A DNA stretch of 64,000 bases. Origin: Arthrobacter sp. 31Y. GTDB lineage: Bacteria > Actinomycetota > Actinomycetes > Actinomycetales > Micrococcaceae. Numbering within the stretch: the stretch's first letter is position 1; each line of letters begins with the position of its first letter. Both the position numbers and the translations under genes were made by a program. Positions 56,251-64,000 of the stretch are shown here, piece by piece. The DNA lies in the NCBI RefSeq assembly GCF_000526335.1, contig NZ_JAFW01000001.1, positions 3,720,001 to 3,784,000 of the forward strand. The letters are read 5' to 3'. The notes beneath the pieces were generated by a model that saw only the letters and a list, made by a program, of their open reading frames with translations, had not been told where the DNA came from and ran no database searches.

Positions 56251-59200
56251 CTAGGGCGCCGGCACCAGCCCTTCCCAAGCAACCGTCCAGTTGGCAGGGA
56301 ATCCGGGGGCGTGGCGCTCCGGTCCGTTATCCCAGCCGGCGGCCATCAGTGCCACCGCAGCAAGAAGCCCACCATTGCCCGGCAGGTAGAGCGGCAGTGA
56401 GTCGGTCTGGCGATTGTGGCCGTTGGGGAGGACCGTATTCTTGCCGGCGCCCAGGAGAAGCGCATCAACTGCGGCCTCCGGGTCTTCCAGCCGGGCAGCG
56501 GTCATGGCCATCACAGGGTAGTCCCAACCCCACGTGCTGGCCCAGTCCCAGTCGGCCAGAACGTCGGAGAGCGTGGCGCGCATGATGGCCGGATCAATGA
56601 GATCGGTCTGCGGGAGGACACCGAGGGCGCACAGCATGGACGGGTGGTCGGTTCGTATGGTGAACGGCTCGACGTCGATCGCTGCGTACACGCCGTCAAT
56701 GACCCTCGGAGGCACCATGCCATCGGCCACCTTCGACCATTCCTCCACAGACTCCAGCCCCAGACGATCCCGCCAAGCAACAGCAGTCCGTAGGCCCCAC
56801 TGCCAGTAGGCCAGCTCAAACGTTGGGTTGGTGACCTTGGCCCTGATGGACCCGTAGCTCTCCTGGGCTGGAATAAGGGGTGATCCCAGCTCGAAGCCAC
56901 GTGGGGTGGGGTGCGCGAAGCTGGCCATGAACGCGGCCGATTCGAAGACGATTTCCGCAAATTCCTCCAAGACTTCCCGGCGCGGATTGGCCCGATACAC
57001 CAGCTCGGCAAGGTGTATGGGGTGGGGCTGCTGCCAGATCAGGAAAGTGCCGATGGGGCTCGGGCTTTCCCTGCCGTCCGGACCTACCTGCTTGGGCCAG
57101 CGGACGCCGTCGAATCCCTGTGCCTTGGCCGTCTGGCGTGATGTCTCCAGTACGGTGGAGTACCACCGCAACGACGGCAGCAGGAGCTCCACCCGGTTCC
57201 AGTGAGCAAAGTGCGCGGCGTGCCACCAGTGCATCTCCAGATGAAAGCGGCCACGCCATGAATTACAGACCAGCCCTGTTTCCTGCGGAGGCAACGAGCC
57301 TGAGCAATTGATAGCTGTCAGATACTGGGACAACACGATCCTGCGTTCCAGTTCCTTCGCCCGCGGATCATCTGTGGCATCAAGCTCGATTGCCCCGCCC
57401 GAGGACCAGAACTCTGGCCAGTAGGCCGCGGACGCTTCGATGACGGACCGTGCAGCTGAAAGCTCGACGCCGTTGCCCGCCTTCGTGGCGCGGGTTGGCC
57501 GCTGTGCTTGGCTGGCGTGCCTGTTGTTGCCTCTGGGGATGCAGTCGCCATCCCCTGCGGAAATGAAAGTAATAGTGAAGTCCAAGACGTCATCGGAACC
57601 GCTGGAGGAGACCCGTAGCCCATGCTGTTCGGCCTGTTCCACTGCCAGGTCCTCTCCGGTGATCAACACTTGGTACCGGGAATCGTCCAGTTCGCGGTGG
57701 GCTGTCCACGCTGCGGAGGCGTGGTGGTCTTTCACGGGCGATGGTTCGCTAAGTGTTGTGGTGTGAGCGTCCGGGCTGTTCCAGTCTGCGGCGTCATGCC
57801 AGGCTTCGGAACCGTATGGGAAGCCGATGCCCACAACCAAGCCGGCATCAAGCGCCGGCGATTCAACGCGGAAGGCGAGCTCGTCGCGGTCCGGATGGCA
57901 CGCCGTCGTGACCTTGACCGGGTGTCCAGCCACGGCGAAGCGGCTCGTCACCGCTCCTGTCCAGAGGTCGAGTGTTTGTTCAGTGTCAGCGATGTCGGCT
58001 GGCACGAGGGGGCGTTCGGATCCGTCCTCCATCCAGCGGAAGCCAATGCGTCCCAGGTCCAGCCGATGGGAGTTAGCGCGGAGCCAGGTTTCTGCCCGGG
58101 AGGTGTCTGTCTCGCGGTCGTTGACGATGTCGCCCACCATATCCACGTAGGGCACAGGGCCTCGCGGCGAATCGTAGAGGACTGTGGAAGCAGCGAGGTC
58201 GTAGGGCTCCGGTGACGGAACGGAGTGCCAACCCCACTGCGCTTGAGTACCGAGCAACGTTCCCGGCGGCAGATCGTCGCGGGCGCCCACGGGGTAGGCC
58301 TCTGGCATTGATTGCAGGCCGGTGAGATCCAAGGTGAACGCAAACTCGCCGTTGCCCACCGAAACGGGGCTTCGGGGGTCGAGGTGTTCCTGACGGACGT
58401 TGTGGCGCTGGACCAGGACCTTGCGGTCGATGGGGGAGCCTCCGGAAGGGGCGCCCGACTCCAGGACCACCGTGTCTTCAAGCTCTCTGAGCGGGAAGAA
58501 CGCGGCCCGCTCGTGCGGACTCTTGTTGGGCTGGTGGAGCGTCAGGAACAGGCTGCCATCCAGTGCACGGCCGATCATGCCGTGGCCACCATCGGTACTC
58601 CAGAGGGGCTCCGGTTCCTGGACCCAGGGCCCCACAACAGTTCCGGATTCGCTTCGCGCGATTCCCATGGCATAGCCCTGATCACCAAAGCTGGACCAGA
58701 GCATGATGAGCTTTCCGCTGGAGAGCCGATAGAGGAACGGGCCGTCGGTGACGTAGACCGGAAGCTCCCTGTTCCGGACTGAAGGGACGTCCAGGGCGCG
58801 GGACCATGGCGCCTCCGAGGCACTGAAGAGGAAGACCGGATCACCCTCAGTGGTCCGCAGGTCCGGGCTGAGCTGCTGCGCCATCATGGTGCCGTCGTGG
58901 ACTTGCTTCCACTCGTGGCAGAACACCAACCAAGGTTTCCCTTCCTGGTCCACGTGGAGGGTCCCGTCCAGGCACTCCCAGTCGTCAGGAGTGACGGGAC
59001 CGTCGCTCCAAGGCTCATAGGGGCCCTCTGGCTTGGTTGCTGAAAGTATCTGTGTTCCCCGGCAATGCCCGGGGGCGGTGAACGTCGCAAACATGAAGTA
59101 CCGGCCCTGGTACTCGTGGACCTCAGGCGCCCAATACTGCTCGTGGCTCCAGAACTCGGGGGATGGGCGGAAAGCCGGCACCGGACCCTCCCATGTCTCG

Positions 59201-59349
59201 AGATCGGTGCTCCGGTAGCAGTCGAAGCCCGTGGCCGGACCCGACCAGATGTTCTTATCGGTGCTTCCAAAGAGTAAATACTCCCCGGATTCCGGCAGTG
59301 TAACGACGAAGGGATCCCGGATCTGGATCTGGTCCAAGTGGTGGGTCAA
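56251..59349 (-). CDS. Two-domain glycoside hydrolase: GH43-like propeller plus six-hairpin domain
   Basis: 1032 residues. Residues 1-300 form a five-bladed GH43/GH32-like propeller: IRDPFVV with the likely base Asp12, YWAPEVHEYQGRYFMFAT, and DGTLHVDQEGKPWLVF. From about residue 320 a second, (alpha/alpha)6 glycosidase-like half follows: SVGNGEFAFTLDLTGLQ, WRGRFHLEMHWWHAAHF and ASTWGWDYPVMAMTAARLEDPEAAV, reminiscent of GH95/GH65-like enzymes. No signal peptide, so it acts inside the cell or needs another export route. The domain pair suggests stepwise breakdown of an oligosaccharide, perhaps fucosylated or arabinose-containing; no substrate is proven. Divergent from a sugar-binding lipoprotein. 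Confidence 0.85.
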   Translation of the reverse strand: MTHHLDQIQIRDPFVVTLPESGEYLLFGSTDKNIWSGPATGFDCYRSTDLETWEGPVPAFRPSPEFWSHEQYWAPEVHEYQGRYFMFATFTAPGHCRGTQILSATKPEGPYEPWSDGPVTPDDWECLDGTLHVDQEGKPWLVFCHEWKQVHDGTMMAQQLSPDLRTTEGDPVFLFSASEAPWSRALDVPSVRNRELPVYVTDGPFLYRLSSGKLIMLWSSFGDQGYAMGIARSESGTVVGPWVQEPEPLWSTDGGHGMIGRALDGSLFLTLHQPNKSPHERAAFFPLRELEDTVVLESGAPSGGSPIDRKVLVQRHNVRQEHLDPRSPVSVGNGEFAFTLDLTGLQSMPEAYPVGARDDLPPGTLLGTQAQWGWHSVPSPEPYDLAASTVLYDSPRGPVPYVDMVGDIVNDRETDTSRAETWLRANSHRLDLGRIGFRWMEDGSERPLVPADIADTEQTLDLWTGAVTSRFAVAGHPVKVTTACHPDRDELAFRVESPALDAGLVVGIGFPYGSEAWHDAADWNSPDAHTTTLSEPSPVKDHHASAAWTAHRELDDSRYQVLITGEDLAVEQAEQHGLRVSSSGSDDVLDFTITFISAGDGDCIPRGNNRHASQAQRPTRATKAGNGVELSAARSVIEASAAYWPEFWSSGGAIELDATDDPRAKELERRIVLSQYLTAINCSGSLPPQETGLVCNSWRGRFHLEMHWWHAAHFAHWNRVELLLPSLRWYSTVLETSRQTAKAQGFDGVRWPKQVGPDGRESPSPIGTFLIWQQPHPIHLAELVYRANPRREVLEEFAEIVFESAAFMASFAHPTPRGFELGSPLIPAQESYGSIRAKVTNPTFELAYWQWGLRTAVAWRDRLGLESVEEWSKVADGMVPPRVIDGVYAAIDVEPFTIRTDHPSMLCALGVLPQTDLIDPAIMRATLSDVLADWDWASTWGWDYPVMAMTAARLEDPEAAVDALLLGAGKNTVLPNGHNRQTDSLPLYLPGNGGLLAAVALMAAGWDNGPERHAPGFPANWTVAWEGLVPAP

Positions 59350-59371
59350 AGCGTGCTCCTTTGCAGGCCTA

Positions 59372-59421
59372 AATAGTTCACGGTGGAAACTATTGACGAA
59401 TATACACTGCCTTGATACGTT
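59372..59421 (+). promoter_or_regulatory. Operator-like repeat and promoter of the binding-protein gene
   Basis: AATAGTT (59372-59378) and AACTATT (59388-59394) are inverted arms 9 nt apart. The second arm overlaps a TTGACG -35 (59393-59398) that is 17 nt from TACGTT (59416-59421). The site lies 23 nt from the divergent glycosidase start, so one regulator could control both genes. Confidence 0.65.
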
Positions 59422-59460
59422 TCAGGAACCGTTTTCTTGAGTCTGAAAGAAGCTTACCCA

Positions 59461-60762
59461 ATGACGCGTAAATCTCTCCGTAGTATCCGAAAATCCATCG
59501 CATTCGTCACCGCTGTTGGCCTGATGGGCCTCACGGCAGCGTGTTCAAGTCCCTCCTCCAACCAGCCTGAAGATGGTCCCGTGGAAATCCGGTTCTCGTG
59601 GTGGGGCAACGCCACCCGGGCCGAATTGACCAACAAAGCCATCAAGGAGTTCGAGGCAGCCAACCCCAACATCAAGGTCAAGCCGGAGTATGGCGACATC
59701 GGCGGCTACTTCGACAAACTCGCCACCCAGGTTGCTGCGAACGACGCCCCTGATGTCATCACCATGGGTGGCGCCTATCCGGCGGAGTACGCCAACCGAG
59801 GCGCGCTCTTGGATCTGTCCAAGGTTGAAGGGCCGCTGGACCTCTCCAAGATGGATCAGGGCGCCTTGGAGAACGGTCAGGTGCAAGGCAAGCAGTACGG
59901 TGTCTCCACGGGCGCCAATGCCCTGGCCATCGTGGTCAACCCCGCCGTCTTTCAAGCTGCAGGCGTTGCCCTTCCGGATGACAGCAAGTGGTCCTGGGAT
60001 GACTTCGCAAAAACAGCCGGGGACGTCACTGCCAAGAGTCCCAAGGGAACTTACGGCACGGCTACCGTCCTCACCCATGACTCACTGGATGCCTTCGCCC
60101 GCCAACGCGGCGAATCCCTGTACACACAGGATGGCCAGCTGGGACTGAGCAAGGAAACCGTACAGGACTATTTCGATTTTTCCGTCAAGCTCAGCGAATC
60201 CGGGGCGGCCCCTAGCGCTTCCGAAACTGTGGAGAAGCTCAACGTCAGCACGGAGCAGACACTCATGGGGATGGGGCAGGCCGGCATGATGCTCACCTGG
60301 ACCAACTCCCTGACCGCCCTCAGCAAAGCCTCCGGAGCTGAACTCAAGCTGCTGAAACTGCCCGGCGAGACCCCCACGCCCGGCATCTGGCTTCAGTCAT
60401 CGCAGTTCTACACCATCTCCGCCCGCAGCAAGCACACGGACGCAGCAGCAAAGCTGGTCAGCTTCCTGGTCAACAATGAGGCAGCGGCCAAGATCATCCA
60501 GAGCGACCGCGGCGTGCCCAGCAACTCCGGTATGCGCACGGCCATCCAGGATCTTCTGACGCCCCAGGGCAAAGTGGAAGCAGCCTACATAGATCAGATC
60601 GGCAAGATGGACTTCGCGCCAACATTCATCGGTCCCACCGGTTCAACGGCAGTTTCCGAGATCACGGCACGCATCAACACCGAGGTCCTGTTCAAGAGGC
60701 TGAGCCCGGAAAAGGCGGCCGAGCAGTGGCTGAGCGAAAGCAAGGCGGCAATCGGCAAGTAG
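59461..60762 (+). CDS. ABC sugar-binding lipoprotein (family 1 solute-binding)
   Basis: 433 residues. Lipoprotein signal ending LTAACSS. The mature domain starts VEIRFSWWGNATRAEL and has a GDIGGYFDKLATQVAANDAPDVITMGGAYPAEYANRGALLDLS pattern of maltose/oligosaccharide-type binding proteins. No permease genes follow; a family I palindrome ends the transcript 4 nt after the stop. The partner permeases must be encoded elsewhere, or it acts with a shared transporter. Confidence 0.9.
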   Translation: MTRKSLRSIRKSIAFVTAVGLMGLTAACSSPSSNQPEDGPVEIRFSWWGNATRAELTNKAIKEFEAANPNIKVKPEYGDIGGYFDKLATQVAANDAPDVITMGGAYPAEYANRGALLDLSKVEGPLDLSKMDQGALENGQVQGKQYGVSTGANALAIVVNPAVFQAAGVALPDDSKWSWDDFAKTAGDVTAKSPKGTYGTATVLTHDSLDAFARQRGESLYTQDGQLGLSKETVQDYFDFSVKLSESGAAPSASETVEKLNVSTEQTLMGMGQAGMMLTWTNSLTALSKASGAELKLLKLPGETPTPGIWLQSSQFYTISARSKHTDAAAKLVSFLVNNEAAAKIIQSDRGVPSNSGMRTAIQDLLTPQGKVEAAYIDQIGKMDFAPTFIGPTGSTAVSEITARINTEVLFKRLSPEKAAEQWLSESKAAIGK

Positions 60763-60765
60763 GTA

Positions 60766-60831
60766 CCCAACTAGGTGACAGCAAACGCTCTACTGAGCCG
60801 TCAGTAGAGCGTTTGCTGTCACCTACATGGG
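60766..60831. repeat. 66-bp palindromic repeat, family I, copy 5
   Basis: The most diverged copy. TAGGTGACAGC pairs with GCTGTCACCTA and GCTCTACTGA with TCAGTAGAGC: changes in one arm are matched in the other. It lies between two convergent genes. Confidence 0.9.
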
Positions 60832-60843
60832 CGGGCGGGGCCC

Positions 60844-61620
60844 TTAGCCTGCGTCCTGGACCTCAATGTACGGGTCTGCCCAGGCTCCGATGATCCGGGC
60901 AACCCGTGCTGCCTGGCCCTTCCCGGTGAGGAGATGCTCGCTGCCTTCCAAGGAGATAAAACTCCGGGGATGCCGGGCAGTGCGGAAGATTTCACTGGCG
61001 TTATCGATCCCCACGGTGTTGTCAGTGGGGGAGTGCATCACCATCAGCGGCTTGTGAAGGGTGCGGATGCAATCGCGCAGATCAGCGCGTTCCACGTCCT
61101 CCACGAAGTGGCGACGAACCTCCATGGGCCGTCCGCCAAGGTCAACCACAGCGCTGCCATCGCGCAGGATGTCCTCAATCTCGGTGTCGAACATGTGCTC
61201 AACATGCTTGGGTTCGTACGGTGCGGCAACGGTCACCACGGCGTTCAGGCCAGGGACATCGCGCGCTGCGGCCAGCACGGCTGCACCGCCGAAGGAATGG
61301 CCAACCAGCAAAGAAATTCCACGGCCCTGCGCACGCATGAACTCCGCGGCCAGGATGGTGTCGGATACCTTGACGCTGAAGGAGCCGGCCGACCATTCAC
61401 CGGCGGAGCCGCCAAGGCCCAGGTTGTCGAAGCGCAGCATGCCAATGCCCTGTTCCGCGAGCCCTTTGCAGATGCGCGACGCGGCTGGGCTGTCCTTACC
61501 CAGAGTGAGGCCGTGCGAGTACAGCCCCCAGCCCCGGACCGGCCCCTCGGGCACGTCCACGATGCCGGCCAGCGAATCGCCGGTGCTTCCCGTGAAGCTG
61601 ATCTTCTCAGAGCGTGACAC
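60844..61620 (-). CDS. Alpha/beta hydrolase (esterase/acyl-hydrolase type)
   Basis: 258 residues. GXSXG element LLVGHSFGG (Ser), a late MVMHSPTDNTVGI (Asp) and SLEGSEHLLTG (His) complete the triad; LYSHGLTLGKDSPAAS gives the oxyanion loop. The family includes the hydrolase halves of OsmC fusions. Substrate unknown. Faces the palindrome copy 5 and lies downstream of sdhB on the same strand. Confidence 0.83.
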   Translation of the reverse strand: MSRSEKISFTGSTGDSLAGIVDVPEGPVRGWGLYSHGLTLGKDSPAASRICKGLAEQGIGMLRFDNLGLGGSAGEWSAGSFSVKVSDTILAAEFMRAQGRGISLLVGHSFGGAAVLAAARDVPGLNAVVTVAAPYEPKHVEHMFDTEIEDILRDGSAVVDLGGRPMEVRRHFVEDVERADLRDCIRTLHKPLMVMHSPTDNTVGIDNASEIFRTARHPRSFISLEGSEHLLTGKGQAARVARIIGAWADPYIEVQDAG

Positions 61621-61651
61621 GCTGGTCTCCTTGCGTTGCGGACGTTCTTTA

Positions 61652-61698
61652 ACGACGCCGGCGCCGTCACCAGCAGTGGTGAGCGGCGCCGTCGTCGT
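61652..61698 (-). terminator. Probable sdh operon terminator
   Basis: ACGACGCCGGCGCCGTCACC pairs with GGTGAGCGGCGCCGTCGTCG with one bulge and one mismatch, loop CAGCAGT-like. It lies 22 nt beyond the sdhB stop on the reverse strand, before the hydrolase gene. Confidence 0.75.
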
Positions 61699-61719
61699 GC
61701 TGCTTTTGATGAACGGTGA

Positions 61720-62502
61720 CTAGATCTTGCGGGCCAGGATGGCCTGCTTGACCTCGGCGATTGCCTGGGTCACCTGGATGCCACGGGGGCATGCTTCCGA
61801 GCAGTTGAAGGTGGTGCGGCAACGCCACACGCCTTCTTTGTCGTTCAGGATCTCAAGGCGCATGTCGCCGGCGTCATCGCGGGAATCGAAGATGAAGCGG
61901 TGGGCGTTGACGATCGCGGCCGGACCGAAGTACTGGCCATCGGTCCAGAAGACCGGGCAGGACGAGGTGCAGGCAGCGCAAAGGATGCACTTGGTGGTGT
62001 CATCAAAGCGCTCACGGTCTTCAACGGACTGCAGGCGTTCCTTGGTGGGCTCGTGGCCCTTGTTGATCAGGAACGGCATGACTTCGCGGAAGGACTGGAA
62101 GAAGGGTTCCATGTCCACAATCAGGTCCTTCTCCACAGGGAGGCCCTTGATCGGCTCGACGGTGATGGGCTTGGTGGTGTCCAGGTCCTTCAGCAGCGTC
62201 TTGCAGGCGAGGCGGTTGCGGCCGTTGATGCGCATGGCATCGGAGCCACACACGCCGTGGGCGCAGGAGCGACGGAAGGAAACGGTGCCGTCAATCTCCC
62301 ACTTGACCTTGTGGAGGGCATCCAACACGCGGTCCGTGCCGTACATGGTCAGCTTGTAATCATCCCAGCGTGCCTCGTCCGAGATCTCGGGATCGTAGCG
62401 GCGCACGCGCAGCGTGATGTGGAATGTGGGAATTTCACCGTCGCCGGCAACGCTTGCCGGGAGCTCGATCTTGGAAGCGGGCTCTGCCATTTCGGTCGTC
62501 AT
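61720..62502 (-). CDS. sdhB: Succinate dehydrogenase iron-sulfur subunit
   Basis: 260 residues. Three iron-sulfur centres are visible: 2Fe-2S (RSCAHGVCGSDAMRINGRNR with ACKTL), 4Fe-4S (CILCAACTSSCPVFW) and 3Fe-4S (CRTTFNCSEACPRGI). Passes electrons from the flavin of SdhA to the membrane quinone. Starts in a TAATG overlap with sdhA. Confidence 0.97.
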   Translation of the reverse strand: MTTEMAEPASKIELPASVAGDGEIPTFHITLRVRRYDPEISDEARWDDYKLTMYGTDRVLDALHKVKWEIDGTVSFRRSCAHGVCGSDAMRINGRNRLACKTLLKDLDTTKPITVEPIKGLPVEKDLIVDMEPFFQSFREVMPFLINKGHEPTKERLQSVEDRERFDDTTKCILCAACTSSCPVFWTDGQYFGPAAIVNAHRFIFDSRDDAGDMRLEILNDKEGVWRCRTTFNCSEACPRGIQVTQAIAEVKQAILARKI

Positions 62503-64000
62503 TAGTACTTACGCTCCATCGGCTCGTAACGGGTGAAGATGACGGGCTTCGTCTCAAGACGGATGCCCGCGACGGATTCCGCCGAGGAGTCGACGGTGAC
62601 GGAATTGTCCAGGTAAGCCATGGAGTGCTTCATGAACTTTTCGTCATTGCGGTCCGGGAAGTCCTCGCGGTAGTGGCCACCACGGGATTCTTCACGGTGC
62701 AGTGCACCAACGGTCATGACCTTGGCCATGTCCAGCAGGAAGCCCAATTCCACTGCTTCCAGGAGATCCAGGTTGAAGCGCTTGCCCTTGTCCTGAACGG
62801 TGACGTGCTTGTACCGCTCTTCGAAAGAGTCGATGTCGCGGAGGACCTGCTCCAAGGATTCCTTGGTGCGGAACACCTGCATGTTGGCGTCCATGGTGTC
62901 CTGCAGCTCCTTGCGGATCTGCGCAACACGCTCGGTGCCGTTGCCGGTGAGCAGGCCGTCCAGGATGCCGCGGGTCATTGCCTCGGGGTCCTCGGGGAGC
63001 TCCACGTAGTCGGCCGTCTTGGAGTACTCCGCAGCGGCGATGCCGGCGCGCTTACCGAAGACGTTGATGTCCAGGAGGGAGTTGGTGCCGAGGCGGTTGG
63101 AGCCGTGCACGGACACGCAAGCAACTTCACCGGCTGCGTAGAGGCCCGGGACGATCGTGTCGTTGTCCTGGAGGACTTCAGTGGTGATGTTGGTGGGGAT
63201 GCCACCCATGGCGTAGTGCGCCGTGGGGAACACTGGAACGGGGTCGGTGAACGGTTCCACACCAAGGTAGGTGCGGGCGAACTCCGTGATGTCCGGAAGC
63301 TTGGCCTCGATGTGCGCGGGCTCAAGGTGGGTCAGGTCCAAGAGGACGTAGTCCTTGTTCGGACCGCAACCGCGGCCTTCACGCACTTCGTTGGCCATGG
63401 CGCGGGCCACGATGTCACGGGGTGCAAGGTCCTTGATGGTGGGGGCGTAGCGCTCCATGAAGCGCTCACCCTCCGAGTTACGCAGGATGGCACCTTCACC
63501 ACGTGCACCCTCGGTAAGGAGGATACCCAGGCCGGCGAGGCCGGTCGGGTGGAACTGGAAGAACTCCATGTCTTCCAGGGGAATGCCACGGCGGAAGGCA
63601 ATGCCCATGCCGTCGCCCGTGAGGGTGTGCGCGTTGGAGGTGGTCTTGAAGACCTTGCCGGCGCCGCCGGAGGCGAACACTACGGACTTGGCCTGGAAGA
63701 CGTGAAGTTCGCCGGAAGCGAGGTCATAGGAGACGACGCCGGCAACACGCTTCTGCTTGTACGGGGTACCGTCTTCGCGTACTGCGTCTTCTTCGACGAT
63801 CAGCAGGTCAAGGACGTAGTACTCGTTGTAGAACTCAACGTTGTGCTTGACGCAGTTTTGGTACAGCGTCTGCAGGATCATGTGACCGGTACGGTCAGCT
63901 GCGTAGCACGCACGGCGGACGGGTGCCTTGCCGTGGTCGCGGGTGTGGCCACCGAAGCGGCGCTGGTCAATCCGGCCCTCGGGTGTGCGGTTGAACGGCA
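62502..64000 (-). CDS. sdhA: Succinate dehydrogenase flavoprotein subunit (5' end outside window)
   Basis: At least 499 residues, C-terminal part. FAD-binding and catalytic blocks seen: [63 protein letters not shown] (substrate His) and [18 protein letters not shown]. The N-terminal Rossmann motif and FAD-linked His lie beyond base 64000. TCA cycle and respiratory complex II. Overlaps sdhB by 1 nt. Confidence 0.96.
   Translation of the reverse strand, partial: PFNRTPEGRIDQRRFGGHTRDHGKAPVRRACYAADRTGHMILQTLYQNCVKHNVEFYNEYYVLDLLIVEEDAVREDGTPYKQKRVAGVVSYDLASGELHVFQAKSVVFASGGAGKVFKTTSNAHTLTGDGMGIAFRRGIPLEDMEFFQFHPTGLAGLGILLTEGARGEGAILRNSEGERFMERYAPTIKDLAPRDIVARAMANEVREGRGCGPNKDYVLLDLTHLEPAHIEAKLPDITEFARTYLGVEPFTDPVPVFPTAHYAMGGIPTNITTEVLQDNDTIVPGLYAAGEVACVSVHGSNRLGTNSLLDINVFGKRAGIAAAEYSKTADYVELPEDPEAMTRGILDGLLTGNGTERVAQIRKELQDTMDANMQVFRTKESLEQVLRDIDSFEERYKHVTVQDKGKRFNLDLLEAVELGFLLDMAKVMTVGALHREESRGGHYREDFPDRNDEKFMKHSMAYLDNSVTVDSSAESVAGIRLETKPVIFTRYEPMERKY

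Overview
The window reads as chromosomal DNA of a high-GC Gram-positive actinobacterium of the Micrococcaceae, most likely Arthrobacter or Paenarthrobacter. This rests on the high GC content, frequent GTG starts, stop/start overlaps (ATGA, TAATG), -10 boxes close to start codons, a monomeric NADP-isocitrate dehydrogenase, and a DUF6350/PerM-purN-purH neighbourhood known from Actinobacteria. No rRNA, tRNA, prophage, IS transposase or CRISPR array was seen. Both ends are cut: an hsp20 gene lacks its 5' part on the left and sdhA lacks its 5' part on the right.

Layout. 1-1.4 kb: Hsp20, a J-domain protein and a small unknown protein. 1.7-10.4 kb: PerM-like protein, a small membrane protein, purN and, about 4.5 kb later, purH. 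Between purN and purH sit a DUF559/AbiEi-like endonuclease-fold protein bracketed by two copies of a 66-bp palindrome, and a MurNAc/amino-sugar salvage operon (kinase, murQ, MFS transporter). 10.6-14.9 kb: secreted serine protease, lipoprotein, icd. 15-22 kb: a phosphonate locus (FAD-dependent amine oxidase, phnD-phnC-phnE) divergent from a GntR/HutC regulator, a phosphonatase-like hydrolase and a DoxX protein, with HutC-type operators between; a sarcosine-oxidase-like gene lies downstream. 22.3-24.5 kb: a Gfo/Idh/MocA oxidoreductase, a 0.7-kb hierarchical repeat array and a small membrane protein. 24.6-29.8 kb: two convergent MacB-type ABC systems. 30-35.3 kb: a monosaccharide ABC importer and its ROK regulator. 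35.6-42.7 kb: a predicted lysine-type catabolic locus (davA-like amidase, PucR regulator, alanine racemase, APC permease, davB-like monooxygenase). 42.8-48.8 kb: a PadR/membrane pair, hexapeptide protein, methyltransferase, then one-carbon genes purU, glyA and folD, with a ZTP (pfl) riboswitch ahead of glyA. 48.9-56.2 kb: a DrrAB-type ABC exporter, exonuclease III, trpS, a 2H phosphoesterase, a YihY protein and an unlisted 50-residue glycine-zipper protein. 56.2-60.8 kb: a two-domain glycoside hydrolase divergent from a sugar-binding lipoprotein. 60.8-64 kb: an alpha/beta hydrolase and sdhB-sdhA.

A striking feature is the number of short dispersed palindromes. I count five 66-bp copies of family I, with compensatory changes between their arms; two copies of family II; and two of family III, one of which is interrupted by a third copy of a 59-bp element that is also tandemly duplicated after purH. 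Most abut or supply stop codons, which suggests a role as terminators or mobile REP/MITE-like elements.

The most interesting parts are the repeat families and the 23.4-24.1 kb array, the phosphonate locus that appears to use an oxidase in place of the PhnW transaminase, and the dav-type locus.
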